Notes under the pieces: generated by a model
Database searches by the model: none
The model's input: the letters and a program-made list of their open reading frames with translations, nothing else
Told to the model about the DNA's origin: nothing
Translations under genes and position numbers: made by a program
NCBI RefSeq assembly: GCF_030150285.1
Contig: NZ_JASLGE010000032.1
Location: 1 to 64,000 of the forward strand
DNA: 64,000 bases
From: Pseudomonas sp.
Lineage (GTDB): Bacteria; Pseudomonadota; Gammaproteobacteria; Pseudomonadales; Pseudomonadaceae
Reading direction: 5' to 3'
Part shown: piece after piece, positions 49,970 to 59,704 of the stretch
Numbering within the stretch: the first letter of the stretch is position 1
Layout: every line of letters starts with the position of its first letter

Positions 49970-50652
49970 GCGGTTCTCTCCATGTTTCTTTTCATGCGTT
50001 TGGTCAGGCTGGACAGCAGGTAACAGATCACCAGGTAAACGAAGGCTACGAACAGGTACAGCTCGACCAGACGGCCGTCACGCTGAGCAAACTTGCTCGC
50101 TGCGCCGGTGAAGTCGGCAATGGACAGCACGTACACCAATGAGGTGTCCTGGAACAGGATGATGGTCTGGGTCAGCAACAGGGGGGCCATGCGCCGCAAG
50201 GCCTGGGGCAGAATCACGAACATCATCGACTGGGACGGGCGCAGGCCAAGGGCCGCTGCGGCCTGTTTCTGACCGCCGCTGATGCTTTGAATGCCACCCC
50301 GGATAATCTCGCTGTAATACGCGGCTTCGAACATGCAGAACGTCACGAAGGCGGTGGTGACCGGGCCGATTTGCACGGGGCGTTCGGTGCCGAAGGCCAT
50401 TTGCAGCAGCAAGGGCATCAGGAAGTAAAACCAGAAAATCACCAGCACCAGCGGGATGCTGCGCATCACTGTCACGTAAGTCAGGGCAAAGCCCCGCATG
50501 ACGCGGTTATTCGACAGGCGCATCAGGGCCAGCAGGGTGCCGGTCACAATACCCACCGACATGGCGACGAACGTGAGCAGCAAGGTGAATTTCAGGCCGT
50601 TCCACAGGGCCGGCATGGCCCTGACAATGACGCTTGGATCTAGATCAAACAT
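49966..50652 (-). CDS. gltK: Acidic amino-acid ABC transporter permease GltK
   Basis: A 228-residue inner-membrane permease of the HisMQ family with about five membrane segments. The ATPase-contact EAA loop reads GGQKQAAAALGLRPSQSMMFVILPQA. It pairs with GltJ to form the channel for glutamate and aspartate. It starts three bases after the GltJ stop and overlaps gltL, so the operon is tightly coupled. Confidence 0.9.
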   Translation of the reverse strand: MFDLDPSVIVRAMPALWNGLKFTLLLTFVAMSVGIVTGTLLALMRLSNNRVMRGFALTYVTVMRSIPLVLVIFWFYFLMPLLLQMAFGTERPVQIGPVTTAFVTFCMFEAAYYSEIIRGGIQSISGGQKQAAAALGLRPSQSMMFVILPQALRRMAPLLLTQTIILFQDTSLVYVLSIADFTGAASKFAQRDGRLVELYLFVAFVYLVICYLLSSLTKRMKRNMERTA

Positions 50653-50655
50653 GAC

Positions 50656-51384
50656 TTACCTCGTCGCGCCGCGAATGGCCAGTGAACGTTCGATGTGGCC
50701 CATGATGAAGGTCACCAGTAGCGAAATGACGACGTAAATCACGGTGGCGGCGGTGAACGCCTCAAAGGTGTTGAACGAGTACTCGCTGATGTTGCGCGCT
50801 TGTGCGGTTAACTCCATCAGGCCAATGGTCAGCGCCACCGATGAGTTTTTCAGGGTGTTCAGCGCTTCAGACGTCAGGGGCGGGAACACCACGCGAATGG
50901 CCTGGGGCAACAGCACTTGCAGGTACATCTGGGTTGGGCGCAGGCCCAGCGCCAGCGCTGCACCGCGTTGTCCGGCGGCGACCGATTCGATGCCGGCCTT
51001 GAACAGCTCCGATAACTTGGCTGACGTAAACAGGGTCAAGGCCAGGACGGCGCTGAAAAATGAGGGGTAGGGCAATTCCTGTTTGAGGTAATCCCCCATC
51101 GTGACCGGCAGTAATTCCGGCAGCACGAAAAAGCAGATGAACATCTGCACCAGCAAGGGGATATTGCGAAACACTTCGGTGTAGACGTTGCACAGCCACA
51201 CCAGAGGGCGAATCGTGGTGGTGCGCAGGGTCCCGACCAGGCCGCCGATCAGGAAGGCCAGCACAAAGGCCATGACGGTGGTTGCCAGGGTCCAGCTAGT
51301 ACCCGTGACCAGCCATTGCAGATACGAAGCAGACTCTCCGGGAGCAGAGCTCCAGAAGATGCCCCAATTCCAGTTGTAATCCAT
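50656..51384 (-). CDS. gltJ: Acidic amino-acid ABC transporter permease GltJ
   Basis: A 242-residue HisMQ-family permease. The EAA loop is AAGQRGAALALGLRPTQMYLQVLLPQA and the N-terminal MDYNWNWGIFWSSAPGES is typical of GltJ. I start it at 51384; the frame extends to 51426 without homology. Its ribosome site (AAAGG) is partly inside an 8-bp hairpin (CACCAACC / GGTTGGTG, 51390-51421), which may lower its expression relative to the binding protein. Confidence 0.9.
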   Translation of the reverse strand: MDYNWNWGIFWSSAPGESASYLQWLVTGTSWTLATTVMAFVLAFLIGGLVGTLRTTTIRPLVWLCNVYTEVFRNIPLLVQMFICFFVLPELLPVTMGDYLKQELPYPSFFSAVLALTLFTSAKLSELFKAGIESVAAGQRGAALALGLRPTQMYLQVLLPQAIRVVFPPLTSEALNTLKNSSVALTIGLMELTAQARNISEYSFNTFEAFTAATVIYVVISLLVTFIMGHIERSLAIRGATR

Positions 51385-51491
51385 GAAAACACCAACCTTT
51401 GAGGGGGAGCAGGGGTTGGTGCACACCGTAAAACCCGCCGATCAGTCAGAGGGTTCACGGCGCGCACGCCCGGTAGGGTGACGCTTCGGGA

Positions 51492-52391
51492 TCAGACGCC
51501 AGTGTCGTTAGGATGAGCGATGGCTTCTTTCAGAGCTTCGCTCATCGGCAGGTTGATCACGGTATTTTTCGGTGGAATAGGCTGCTGGAACCATTTCGGG
51601 TACAGCGTATCGATGTAACCGCTGCTGTACAGGTTGCGCAGTACACCGTCAGCGAACGACTTGAACTGCGGGTCGTTTTTGCGGATACCGATGGCATACG
51701 GTTCCGCTGACATGGCTTGAGGCAGCAACGTGTAAGCATCGGGGTTGCGGCTTTGGGCGATGGTGGCCATCAACTGCACATCGTCATTGATATAGGCCGC
51801 AGCGCGACCGGTTTCCAGCATCAGGAAGGCCTCGCCACCGTCTTTGGCGTTGAGGATTTTCAGCCCCAGGTTTTTCTCGCGGTCCAGGTTCTTGGTCAGC
51901 CACTCGCCGCTGCCCCCGGTGATCACTACGACGGCTTTGCCTTTGAGCTCGTCAACAGAGTTAATGCCGGCGGTTTTCTTGACGGCGTACTTGGCGCTGG
52001 CCACATAACTGGTCAACAGAAAGCTGATTTGCTTCTGACGCTCGACCGTGTTGGTCGTCACGCCGCATTCCAGGTCGATAGTGCCGTTAATCAGCAGCGG
52101 GGTGCGCGTGGCGGCTACCACCGAAACATAGTTGGTTTTGAGGTTGGGTTCACCGACCTTGACCTTGATCTCATCGACGATTTTCTGGCACAGCTCGATG
52201 CTGTAGCCGATCGGCTTCTGGTCATCATTAAGGTAGGAGAAGGGCAACGACGCATCACGGTAGCCGAGGGTGACGGCACCCACTTCCTTGATTTTTTTCA
52301 GTGTTCCGGTGAGTTCTTCGGCCTGTGCAGCGCTGGTGCTCATGCAGGCAGCGACGACGAGGGCAAGCAGCTTTTTCTTGTGATCGAACAT
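51492..52391 (-). CDS. gltI: Glutamate/aspartate periplasmic binding protein
   Basis: A 299-residue solute-binding protein. A signal peptide (MFDHKKKLLALVVAACMSTSAAQA) leads to the two-lobe family-3 fold: LGYRDASLPFSYLNDDQKPIGYSIELC, then ECGVTTNTVERQKQISF and GSGEWLTKNLDREKNL. It captures glutamate and aspartate for GltJKL. I chose the ATG at 52391 because GGAG lies six bases before it; an ATG two codons earlier is possible. It follows the aminotransferase gene by 54 bases. Confidence 0.92.
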   Translation of the reverse strand: MFDHKKKLLALVVAACMSTSAAQAEELTGTLKKIKEVGAVTLGYRDASLPFSYLNDDQKPIGYSIELCQKIVDEIKVKVGEPNLKTNYVSVVAATRTPLLINGTIDLECGVTTNTVERQKQISFLLTSYVASAKYAVKKTAGINSVDELKGKAVVVITGGSGEWLTKNLDREKNLGLKILNAKDGGEAFLMLETGRAAAYINDDVQLMATIAQSRNPDAYTLLPQAMSAEPYAIGIRKNDPQFKSFADGVLRNLYSSGYIDTLYPKWFQQPIPPKNTVINLPMSEALKEAIAHPNDTGV

Positions 52392-52445
52392 GGACATCTC
52401 CGATGGTTGTTATGGCAGCTTTGGCACAGCGAAAAGACGAGGCCT

Positions 52446-53648
52446 TCAGCGCAGGGCTGCAAGGGCTTCGTTGATACGAACAACGGCTTTTTTTATTTGC
52501 TCACGTGACGTGGCGAACGACAGTCGGAAATACCCCGGCAATCCGAACGCAAGGCCCGGTACAACTGCCACACCTGCGTGTTCGAGCAAGTAGGCGGACA
52601 ACTCGACATCATTGCTGAGCACTTGGCCTTGCGGCGTGGTGCGGCCCAGCAACTGGCTGCACTCAGGGAACGCGTAGAAGGCACCGGCCGGTGCGCTCAG
52701 GCGCAGGCCCTGGCATTGAGCCAGGCCGTCCACCAGCAAGCGCCCGCGCTCGGCGTATTCGCTGGCGCTGGTGCGGACGAAACCCTGAGGGCCTTCCAGT
52801 GCTGCGCGCGAGGCCTCCTGGGAAATGGCGCTCGCGCCCGAGGTGCTCTGTGATTGAATTTTGCTGATGGCACCAATCAAGGCCTTGGGGCCGGCGGCGT
52901 AGCCGATGCGCCAGCCGGTCATGGCATAGGCTTTGGCCACGCCATTGATCAGCAGCGTGCGCTCGCGCAGTTGCGGGCAGGCATTGCCGAACGAGACGAA
53001 AGGCTCGTCGGCCAGCAGTACGTGCTCGTAAATCTCGTCGGACATCACCAGCACATTGGGGTAATCGTCCAGCACGTTGCCCAGCGCCTTAAGCTCGGCT
53101 TCGGAGTAAATCGCGCCGCTGGGGTTGGAGGGCGAGTTCAGAATCAACCAGCGGGTTTTATCGGTCAGTGCAGCACGCAGCACGTCGGCTGTCATTTTGA
53201 AACCGACGTCGATGCCGCAAGGGATGACTTTCGGGCTGCCGCCATTGAGCGTGACGATATCGGAGTACGACACCCAGTAGGGCGCAGGGATGATGACTTC
53301 GTCGCCGGGCTCCAGGGTGGCGACAAAGGTGTTGTAGATCACTTGCTTGGCACCGTTGCCCACGGTGATTTCATCAACGCTGTAGTCCAGGCCGTTTTCA
53401 CGTTTGAACTTGCCCACAATAGCGGTGCGTAGGGCCAGGGTGCCTTGGGGGGCGGTGTAGCGGGTATGCCCGTCACGCATGGCCTGGCAAGCCGCGTCGA
53501 TGATATGCGCGGGGGTGTCGAAGTCAGGTTCGCCCAGACTCATATCGACAATGTCGCGGCCCTCGCTGGCCAGTGCTTTAGCGCGCATGGAAATGATCAT
53601 GCTGGGGGACGAGGAGATCTGTTTGACCCGTTGACTTTCGAAGCTCAT
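52446..53648 (-). CDS. Class I aspartate aminotransferase
   Basis: A 400-residue PLP enzyme of aminotransferase subgroup I-gamma (AspC/AatA of alpha-proteobacterial and Bacillus type). Signatures are SLGEPDFDTPAHI, YTAPQGTLALRTAI, the PLP-contact Asn and Asp in NSPSNPSGA and MSDEIYEHV, and the Schiff-base Lys in NGVAKAYAMTGWRIGY (about residue 238). It is the first gene of the minus-strand unit leading to the glutamate/aspartate transporter, which fits transamination of the imported amino acids. Confidence 0.9.
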   Translation of the reverse strand: MSFESQRVKQISSSPSMIISMRAKALASEGRDIVDMSLGEPDFDTPAHIIDAACQAMRDGHTRYTAPQGTLALRTAIVGKFKRENGLDYSVDEITVGNGAKQVIYNTFVATLEPGDEVIIPAPYWVSYSDIVTLNGGSPKVIPCGIDVGFKMTADVLRAALTDKTRWLILNSPSNPSGAIYSEAELKALGNVLDDYPNVLVMSDEIYEHVLLADEPFVSFGNACPQLRERTLLINGVAKAYAMTGWRIGYAAGPKALIGAISKIQSQSTSGASAISQEASRAALEGPQGFVRTSASEYAERGRLLVDGLAQCQGLRLSAPAGAFYAFPECSQLLGRTTPQGQVLSNDVELSAYLLEHAGVAVVPGLAFGLPGYFRLSFATSREQIKKAVVRINEALAALR

Positions 53649-54122
53649 GAACTAACCCGCCTTTCGTCAAGGCCCGCCGAACAATCTCGGGCGTTCCGTT
53701 GTTGTTGTACGACGTAGTATGACATGAGGATTTTTGCTTTTGCAATCGCTAGAAATCCCTGATTTCAACAAGGCCTTCGAGGCTAAAACGGGGCCTTGGC
53801 GAGCCGTTTAGCCACGACAAAGCGGCTGTGACAGGTGGGGAAAAGCACAAGATATACGATGAGTTAACCCGACAACACGCAAGACGCGTACGGATTGCCG
53901 ATAAGCGGCGCAGGAACAACCGGTGTAATCGTCCGTCAGCCTTTGAAGCGGCTTCAGGCGTGATGGTTAATCGGCTCTGTGGCTCGGGTCGCTGGAAACG
54001 AAACCCTCCCTTTGAGTGGCTACCAACCCGACAGACGGTCGTGGGCTCCTTAGATGTTGGGCTATACCTTCGGTTCGTTATTATTTATTTATTTATTTAA
54101 TTAAATAGGGAGCATTTATTAA
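53649..54122. other. Divergent region, aminotransferase / amiF
   Basis: A 474-base gap with no supported gene; an open frame at 53828-54100 has no ribosome site and no homology. Near amiF it carries a tandem TTTA tract (54080-54100) in an AT-rich promoter-like stretch. A weak imperfect inverted repeat (GGCTAAAACGG ... CCGTTTAGCC) lies at 53781-53813. Confidence 0.5.
54080..54100 (+). repeat. TTTA tandem repeat upstream of amiF
   Basis: Five tandem TTTA units (ATTATTTATTTATTTATTTA) lie 23 bases before the amiF start, just upstream of the AGGGAG ribosome site. Variation in copy number could change promoter or leader spacing. Confidence 0.7.
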
Positions 54123-55127
54123 ATGGGTTCTATAGGAAGCATGACTAAACCCGAGCATGGATTTCTTACAGCGGCCATTCAATACCCGGTGCCGATTGTT
54201 AAATCCAGGGCGGATATCGATAAACAGATCGAAAACATTGTCACTATTATCAAAAATACCAAAGCCGGGTATCCCGGTCTGGAACTTATTGTTTTTCCTG
54301 AATACAGCACTCAGGGGTTGAATACAGCGAAATGGCTGACGGAAGAGTTTCTCTGTGATGTGCCCGGCAAAGAAACCGATCAGTTTGCCAAAGCCTGTAA
54401 AGAGGCTGGGCTTTATGGTGTGTTCTCAATTATTGAGCGCAACCCGGACCCGACCCAAAACCCCTTTGACACCGCGATTATTATTAACCCGCAAGGCGAG
54501 ATCTGCTTAAAGTACAGAAAACTCTTCCCGTGGACCCCTATCGAACCCTGGTCGCCCGGAGACCTTGGTATGCCGGTGTGCGACGGCCCGGGTGGCAGCA
54601 AGCTGGCGGTGTGTATCTGCCATGACGGTATGCTGCCGGAAGTTGCGCGCGAAGCCGCGTACAAAGGTGCCAACGTCTTTATTCGCATTTCGGGTTACAG
54701 CACACAAGTTAACGAACAATGGAAACTCACCAACCGTTCGAACGCCTGGCATAACTTGATGTATACGATCTCGGTGAACTGCGCCGGCTACGATGGCGTG
54801 TTCTACTACTTTGGTGAAGGCCAGATCGTTAACTTCGATGGCACCACCCTTGTTCAAGGCGACCGTAACCCCGGAGAAATTGTCACCGGTGAAATTTACC
54901 CGCATCTGGTTGACAGCGCCCGGCGTACATGGGGGCTGGAAAACAACATTTATAACCTCGGGGCCAGGGCCTATGTGGGTGACCCGGGTGGCGACCCGGA
55001 TACCGGCTTGACTTATATTAAAGACCTGGCCGCCGGCACTTATAAGTTGCCTTGGGATAAAGATATCAAAATCAAAGACGGTTCCATTTACGGGTACCCG
55101 ACCACGGGCGGCCGCTTCGGCAAGTAA
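54123..55127 (+). CDS. amiF: Formamidase AmiF
   Basis: A 334-residue nitrilase-family enzyme hydrolysing formamide to formate and ammonia in the cytosol. The catalytic triad is Glu60 (FPEYST), Lys133 (KYRKLFPW) and Cys166 (AVCICHDGM), in the same positions and with the same total length as Helicobacter pylori AmiF. The N terminus MGSIGSM also matches that protein, which decides the start at 54123 over the Met at 54144. AGGGAG precedes the start by ten bases. It is monocistronic, closed by a hairpin, and may draw on amides imported by the ABC system downstream. Confidence 0.92.
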   Translation: MGSIGSMTKPEHGFLTAAIQYPVPIVKSRADIDKQIENIVTIIKNTKAGYPGLELIVFPEYSTQGLNTAKWLTEEFLCDVPGKETDQFAKACKEAGLYGVFSIIERNPDPTQNPFDTAIIINPQGEICLKYRKLFPWTPIEPWSPGDLGMPVCDGPGGSKLAVCICHDGMLPEVAREAAYKGANVFIRISGYSTQVNEQWKLTNRSNAWHNLMYTISVNCAGYDGVFYYFGEGQIVNFDGTTLVQGDRNPGEIVTGEIYPHLVDSARRTWGLENNIYNLGARAYVGDPGGDPDTGLTYIKDLAAGTYKLPWDKDIKIKDGSIYGYPTTGGRFGK

Positions 55128-55148
55128 TCCAGAGCCGCACACCCGATC

Positions 55149-55184
55149 CCCCCCCTGCTGACGGTGTATCGTCAGCAGGGGGGG
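55149..55184. terminator. Hairpin between amiF and map
   Basis: A perfect 14-bp stem CCCCCCCTGCTGAC / GTCAGCAGGGGGGG with an 8-base loop, followed by ATTG. It ends the convergent amiF and map transcripts. Confidence 0.75.
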
Positions 55185-55223
55185 ATTGCGCGTTAGTCCC
55201 CCCGCTTATCCGCCGCCTGCCTG

Positions 55224-56015
55224 TCAGCTAATCGGTTCATAGCCTTCAATGTGATCCGGCCAGGCGCTCAGCACCTCAAACCCGTTGTGGGTCACGGCCA
55301 CCATATGTTCCCACTGCGCTGACAGCGAGTGGTCTTTGGTGACGACGGTCCAGTCATCCTCCAGCACTTTCACATGGCGCTTACCGGCGTTGAGCATGGG
55401 CTCAATGGTAAAAATCATGCCTGCCTTGAGGGTCAGGCCGTGGCCCGGCTGACCGTAGTGCAGCACCTGCGGTTCGTCGTGATAGACCTTGCCGATGCCG
55501 TGCCCGCAGTATTCGCGTACCACGCTGTAGCCGGCATTTTCAGCCAGCGACTGAATGGCATGGCCGATGTCCCCCAAGGTTGCGCCGGGGCGAACCGTAC
55601 GAATGCCGGCGCACAGGGCGTCGTAGGTGGTTTTGGCCAGGAGCTGCGCCTCAGGGCCGGGTTCGCCCACGAAGTACATGCGGCTGGTGTCGCCGTACCA
55701 GCCGTCTTTGACCACGGCGATATCGATGTTGACGATATCGCCGTCCTTGAGCGGTATAGCGTTGGGGATGCCGTGGCACACCACATCGTTGACCGACGCG
55801 CACACGGTCTTCGGAAAGCCGTGGTAGCCCACGTTGCCCGGGATGGCCTGTTGTACGTTGACGATGTAATCGTGGCACAGCGTGTCGAGCTGGTCGGTGG
55901 TCACACCGGGCTTCACATGGGGCGCGATCATGGCCAGCACTTCGGCGGCCAGTTGCGCCGCTACTTTGGATTGGGCGATCTGGGCCGGCGTGTGGATAAC
56001 GATGTTTGATCTCAT
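55224..56015 (-). CDS. map: Type I methionine aminopeptidase
   Basis: A 263-residue pita-bread metallopeptidase that removes initiator Met. The five metal ligands are visible in order: Asp in NIDIAVVKDGWYGDTSRM (two Asp), His in EYCGHGIGKVYHDEPQ, Glu in FTIEPM, and Glu near the C terminus in QWEHMVAV. Its ATG overlaps the TGA of the ParD-like gene (ATGA). It is probably an accessory copy, because the main bacterial map usually sits beside rpsB, which is not here. Confidence 0.93.
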   Translation of the reverse strand: MRSNIVIHTPAQIAQSKVAAQLAAEVLAMIAPHVKPGVTTDQLDTLCHDYIVNVQQAIPGNVGYHGFPKTVCASVNDVVCHGIPNAIPLKDGDIVNIDIAVVKDGWYGDTSRMYFVGEPGPEAQLLAKTTYDALCAGIRTVRPGATLGDIGHAIQSLAENAGYSVVREYCGHGIGKVYHDEPQVLHYGQPGHGLTLKAGMIFTIEPMLNAGKRHVKVLEDDWTVVTKDHSLSAQWEHMVAVTHNGFEVLSAWPDHIEGYEPIS

Positions 56016-56263
56016 GGATGGATTTCCGTGGTGGCAAAAGTGGCGTCAGCCAGCTCGCACAGGTGCTTCAAATCGAGGCCACCCTGGCGTTCGGCGTCGA
56101 TCAGCAGGCGGCAGATCTGGTGATGGTTCAGATTGGGGTGCAGCTCGGCCAACATGCCGACCCGCATCCAGTGCTCGGCCTGGGCATTGATCGAGCGGCT
56201 CAGGGCGTTGCTGGCCACGCGCAGGTTTTCGTGCATGGCGTCCGAGATCTTGACGATACCCAT
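56012..56263 (-). CDS. ParD-like antitoxin-family protein
   Basis: An 83-residue protein resembling the ParD-like family (PF11903 as I recall): MGIVKISDAMHENLRVAS with a ribbon-helix-helix look at the N terminus, then SINAQAEHWMRVGMLAELHP. It lacks a ParE-type toxin partner; the next gene, overlapping by ATGA, is methionine aminopeptidase. I start it at the ATG at 56263; a TTG at 56275 is possible. An inverted repeat just upstream (56275-56298) may be its own operator. Confidence 0.75.
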   Translation of the reverse strand: MGIVKISDAMHENLRVASNALSRSINAQAEHWMRVGMLAELHPNLNHHQICRLLIDAERQGGLDLKHLCELADATFATTEIHP

Positions 56264-56274
56264 TGGTGTACTCA

Positions 56275-56298
56275 ATACGAAATATATATGAATCGTAT
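56275..56298. promoter_or_regulatory. Inverted repeat upstream of parD-like/map
   Basis: ATACGA-N12-TCGTAT, a 6-bp dyad with an AT-rich centre, 12 bases before the ParD-like start and overlapping a likely -10 region. A candidate site for autoregulation. Confidence 0.45.
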
Positions 56299-56408
56299 AC
56301 TAGGCGATGCCGGGTCAGCCCTGCAAGCCATCTGCACCCGTCCATGTGTAGACAGGCCAGACAGTCGATCCCTATGCTGGCACCACTATAAAAACAAGCC
56401 AGTCCGCC

Positions 56409-58130
56409 ATGAACCCTGATTCTGCCTTTCGCACTCTGCTCCATTGGCTTGCCCGGCCCCATCGCACCCTGGTGGCCCGCTATACCTTGCTGTCGGTGGT
56501 GGTGATGAGCATCGCGCTGATCGCCCTGGCCATTTTGTACGAGCAATTGGCCAAGGACCTGCTCAACCGCCTTACCGGTGAACGGCTCGACGCTCAAGCG
56601 TTATCCACCGCCAACCGCTTGTCGTCCTTTTTGGATGATCGTTTTTACCAACTGTCGGCCCTGTCCAATCACCCCAACATGCCGGACTTTATTGCCGACC
56701 AGTCACACTTTGTCAGTGATGTGGATTCGTTGCTCAAGCTGGAGGGCGACTTGCCCTTTATGTACGGCGTGCTGTTTTTTGACGAGCACAACCGGCTACT
56801 GAAAGTACTGCCCGGCCAGTCTGCTTCGGGCGAGCCTTACTGGGGCAATGCGCACTGGTCCATTGCGGATTTGCCCGTGCAATGGGTGGGTGATGTGGAA
56901 GTCATTGGGCCGTTAGGGCCCGAGGCGGGGCGCTCGGGCAGTTTTCTGATTCGCAAAACGGTGCGCAATGGCCGCACCAACCAGCGCGTGCGCATTGCGC
57001 TGCATTTGCGCCTGGCGTCGTTGACCGAGTTACTGGTGAGCGCGGGCATGGGGGGCGTAGTCGCACCGCTGCTGCGGGTGCCGGAGGGTGCTTTTTTCGA
57101 CCCCACAGGGCGGCGGGTACCCGCCCCGGCGCAGTGGCATGAGGGGCCGCTGATTTTGCCCGGCTGGCAATTGGTATTCAGCGTGGAGCCGGGGGCCATT
57201 CTCAAGCCGCTTAACGATGCCCGCTGGTGGTTGTACTGGGTGGCAGCGGCCTTTATCGGTTTTATCCTGATCGTGTTTTTCACCCTGTCGCGCCAGTTGC
57301 GCTCACGGGTCAGCACCTTGTTGCAAGGGGCGCATCAACTGTCGATGGGGGACTTGAGTTACCGCTTGGCTCAACCGCCACAGGATGACGAAATCGGCCA
57401 TGTGGCCCGCGCCTTTAATGTGATGGCTGAACGGCTGGCGCAGGTCATGGAAAAAACCGTACGCAGCGAAAACCTGGCGGTGCTGGGCACCTTCGCCACC
57501 GGCGTGGCCCATGAAGTGCGCAACCCGCTGGCCACCATGAAAACCACGGTGCAAGCGTTGCTGCGCCGTGAGCAGGAACCCGAGCGGCACCAGTTGTTGA
57601 GCGATCTGGTCAAGGAAATCGATCGTTTGTCACGGGTCACCAATGACCTGCTGGAGTACGGCCGGCCGCACCCGCCCAAGCCACAGGTGGTGTCGGTGGC
57701 GCAGTTGTTCGAGCAAACGGCCCAATCGGTGATGCCACAGATGCAGGCGCGTCAGGTTGAATTTCAGTACGAGGCAGCGCCGGATTGCCAGGTGCTGATC
57801 GACCCGGACCAGGCGCAGCAAGTGCTGCTCAACCTGTGCCTGAACGCGTTGCAGGCCAGCGCTGATGGCAGTGTGGTCAAGCTCTACACCGAGCCCGGGG
57901 CAGGCCGTGTGCGGATGGTCGTGGCCGATCAGGGCTGTGGGATCTCGGCAGTTGATCTGCAAAACATTCGCCAGCCGTTCTTCACCTTAAAGGCCCGGGG
58001 CACCGGCCTGGGCTTGAGCATTTGCCATCAACTGCTGGAGGCCAATGGCGCGCGCATGGAAATTGTCAGTACCGTAGGCGTGGGCACACAGGTCACACTG
58101 GACTGTTGTGCACCACCGCGTTCTTTGTAG
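56409..58130 (+). CDS. Membrane sensor histidine kinase, NtrB/AtoS-type
   Basis: A 573-residue kinase. Membrane segments at about 26-46 (YTLLSVVVMSIALIALAILY) and 275-297 enclose a periplasmic sensor domain of some 230 residues, followed by HAMP (about 298-350). The phosphorylated His368 is in GVAHEVRNPLATMK, and the ATPase boxes are LNLCLNALQAS, VADQGCGIS and GTGLGLSICHQL. The dimerisation domain is the NtrB/AtoS kind that partners sigma54 activators. The activator gene follows 52 bases later, and both lie before an amide/amino-acid type ABC operon, so an external ligand related to that substrate is likely sensed. Confidence 0.87.
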   Translation: MNPDSAFRTLLHWLARPHRTLVARYTLLSVVVMSIALIALAILYEQLAKDLLNRLTGERLDAQALSTANRLSSFLDDRFYQLSALSNHPNMPDFIADQSHFVSDVDSLLKLEGDLPFMYGVLFFDEHNRLLKVLPGQSASGEPYWGNAHWSIADLPVQWVGDVEVIGPLGPEAGRSGSFLIRKTVRNGRTNQRVRIALHLRLASLTELLVSAGMGGVVAPLLRVPEGAFFDPTGRRVPAPAQWHEGPLILPGWQLVFSVEPGAILKPLNDARWWLYWVAAAFIGFILIVFFTLSRQLRSRVSTLLQGAHQLSMGDLSYRLAQPPQDDEIGHVARAFNVMAERLAQVMEKTVRSENLAVLGTFATGVAHEVRNPLATMKTTVQALLRREQEPERHQLLSDLVKEIDRLSRVTNDLLEYGRPHPPKPQVVSVAQLFEQTAQSVMPQMQARQVEFQYEAAPDCQVLIDPDQAQQVLLNLCLNALQASADGSVVKLYTEPGAGRVRMVVADQGCGISAVDLQNIRQPFFTLKARGTGLGLSICHQLLEANGARMEIVSTVGVGTQVTLDCCAPPRSL

Positions 58131-58182
58131 CCGCTGCCCGTGTGGCGTGTCAGCGATTACGGGTTTATAGGGATAACCCTCG

Positions 58183-59500
<1,318 letters not shown>

Positions 59501-59511
<11 letters not shown>

Positions 59512-59551
59512 CCGCTCAACCTTGCGCGCCGGTTGAGCGGTTAGCGCTCAA
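59501..59551. promoter_or_regulatory. Tandem enhancer dyads (UAS)
   Basis: Two 19-base dyads, TTGAGCG-N5-CGCTCAA, at 59501-59519 and 59533-59551, with centres 32 bases apart (about three helical turns). The spacers are mutual complements (CTAAC, GTTAG), so the whole is also a perfect 21-bp inverted repeat with a 9-base loop. The first dyad overlaps the activator's stop. They lie about 95-130 bases upstream of a sigma54 promoter, the expected place for binding by the NtrC-type regulator. Confidence 0.7.
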
Positions 59552-59563
59552 ACTTTCTGCGTT

Positions 59564-59634
59564 TAAAGATCGCGAGCACGCTCATTCCTACAGAAGTATC
59601 TGCAATATGTAGGCGCGGGCGTGCTCGCGATCCT
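59564..59634. repeat. REP pair between UAS and promoter
   Basis: Inverted REP copies: AGATCGCGAGCACGCTCATT (59567-59586) and GGCGCGGGCGTGCTCGCGAT (59612-59631). The right copy ends three bases before the sigma54 promoter. Confidence 0.8.
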
Positions 59635-59636
59635 TT

Positions 59637-59652
59637 TGGCACATCCCTTGCT
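59637..59652 (+). promoter_or_regulatory. Sigma54 (-24/-12) promoter
   Basis: TGGCACATCCCTTGCT fits TGGCAC-N5-TTGC(A/T), with GG and GC exactly ten bases apart. Start of transcription is expected near 59663, 42 bases before the first binding-protein gene. An NtrC-family activator gene lies immediately upstream. Confidence 0.8.
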
Positions 59653-59704
59653 CTATCCCTTTCGCTGACCAACAAGAGGCGTTCACAACGCCCGAAGGAT
59701 TTTT

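Noticed and set aside
53781..53813. GGCTAAAACGG ... CCGTTTAGCC as an operator
   Set aside because: The arms need a bulge to pair and no gene start lies near enough to support a role.
53828..54100. A 90-codon open frame upstream of amiF
   Set aside because: Rich in Arg, no ribosome site, ends inside the TTTA tract; looks like chance.
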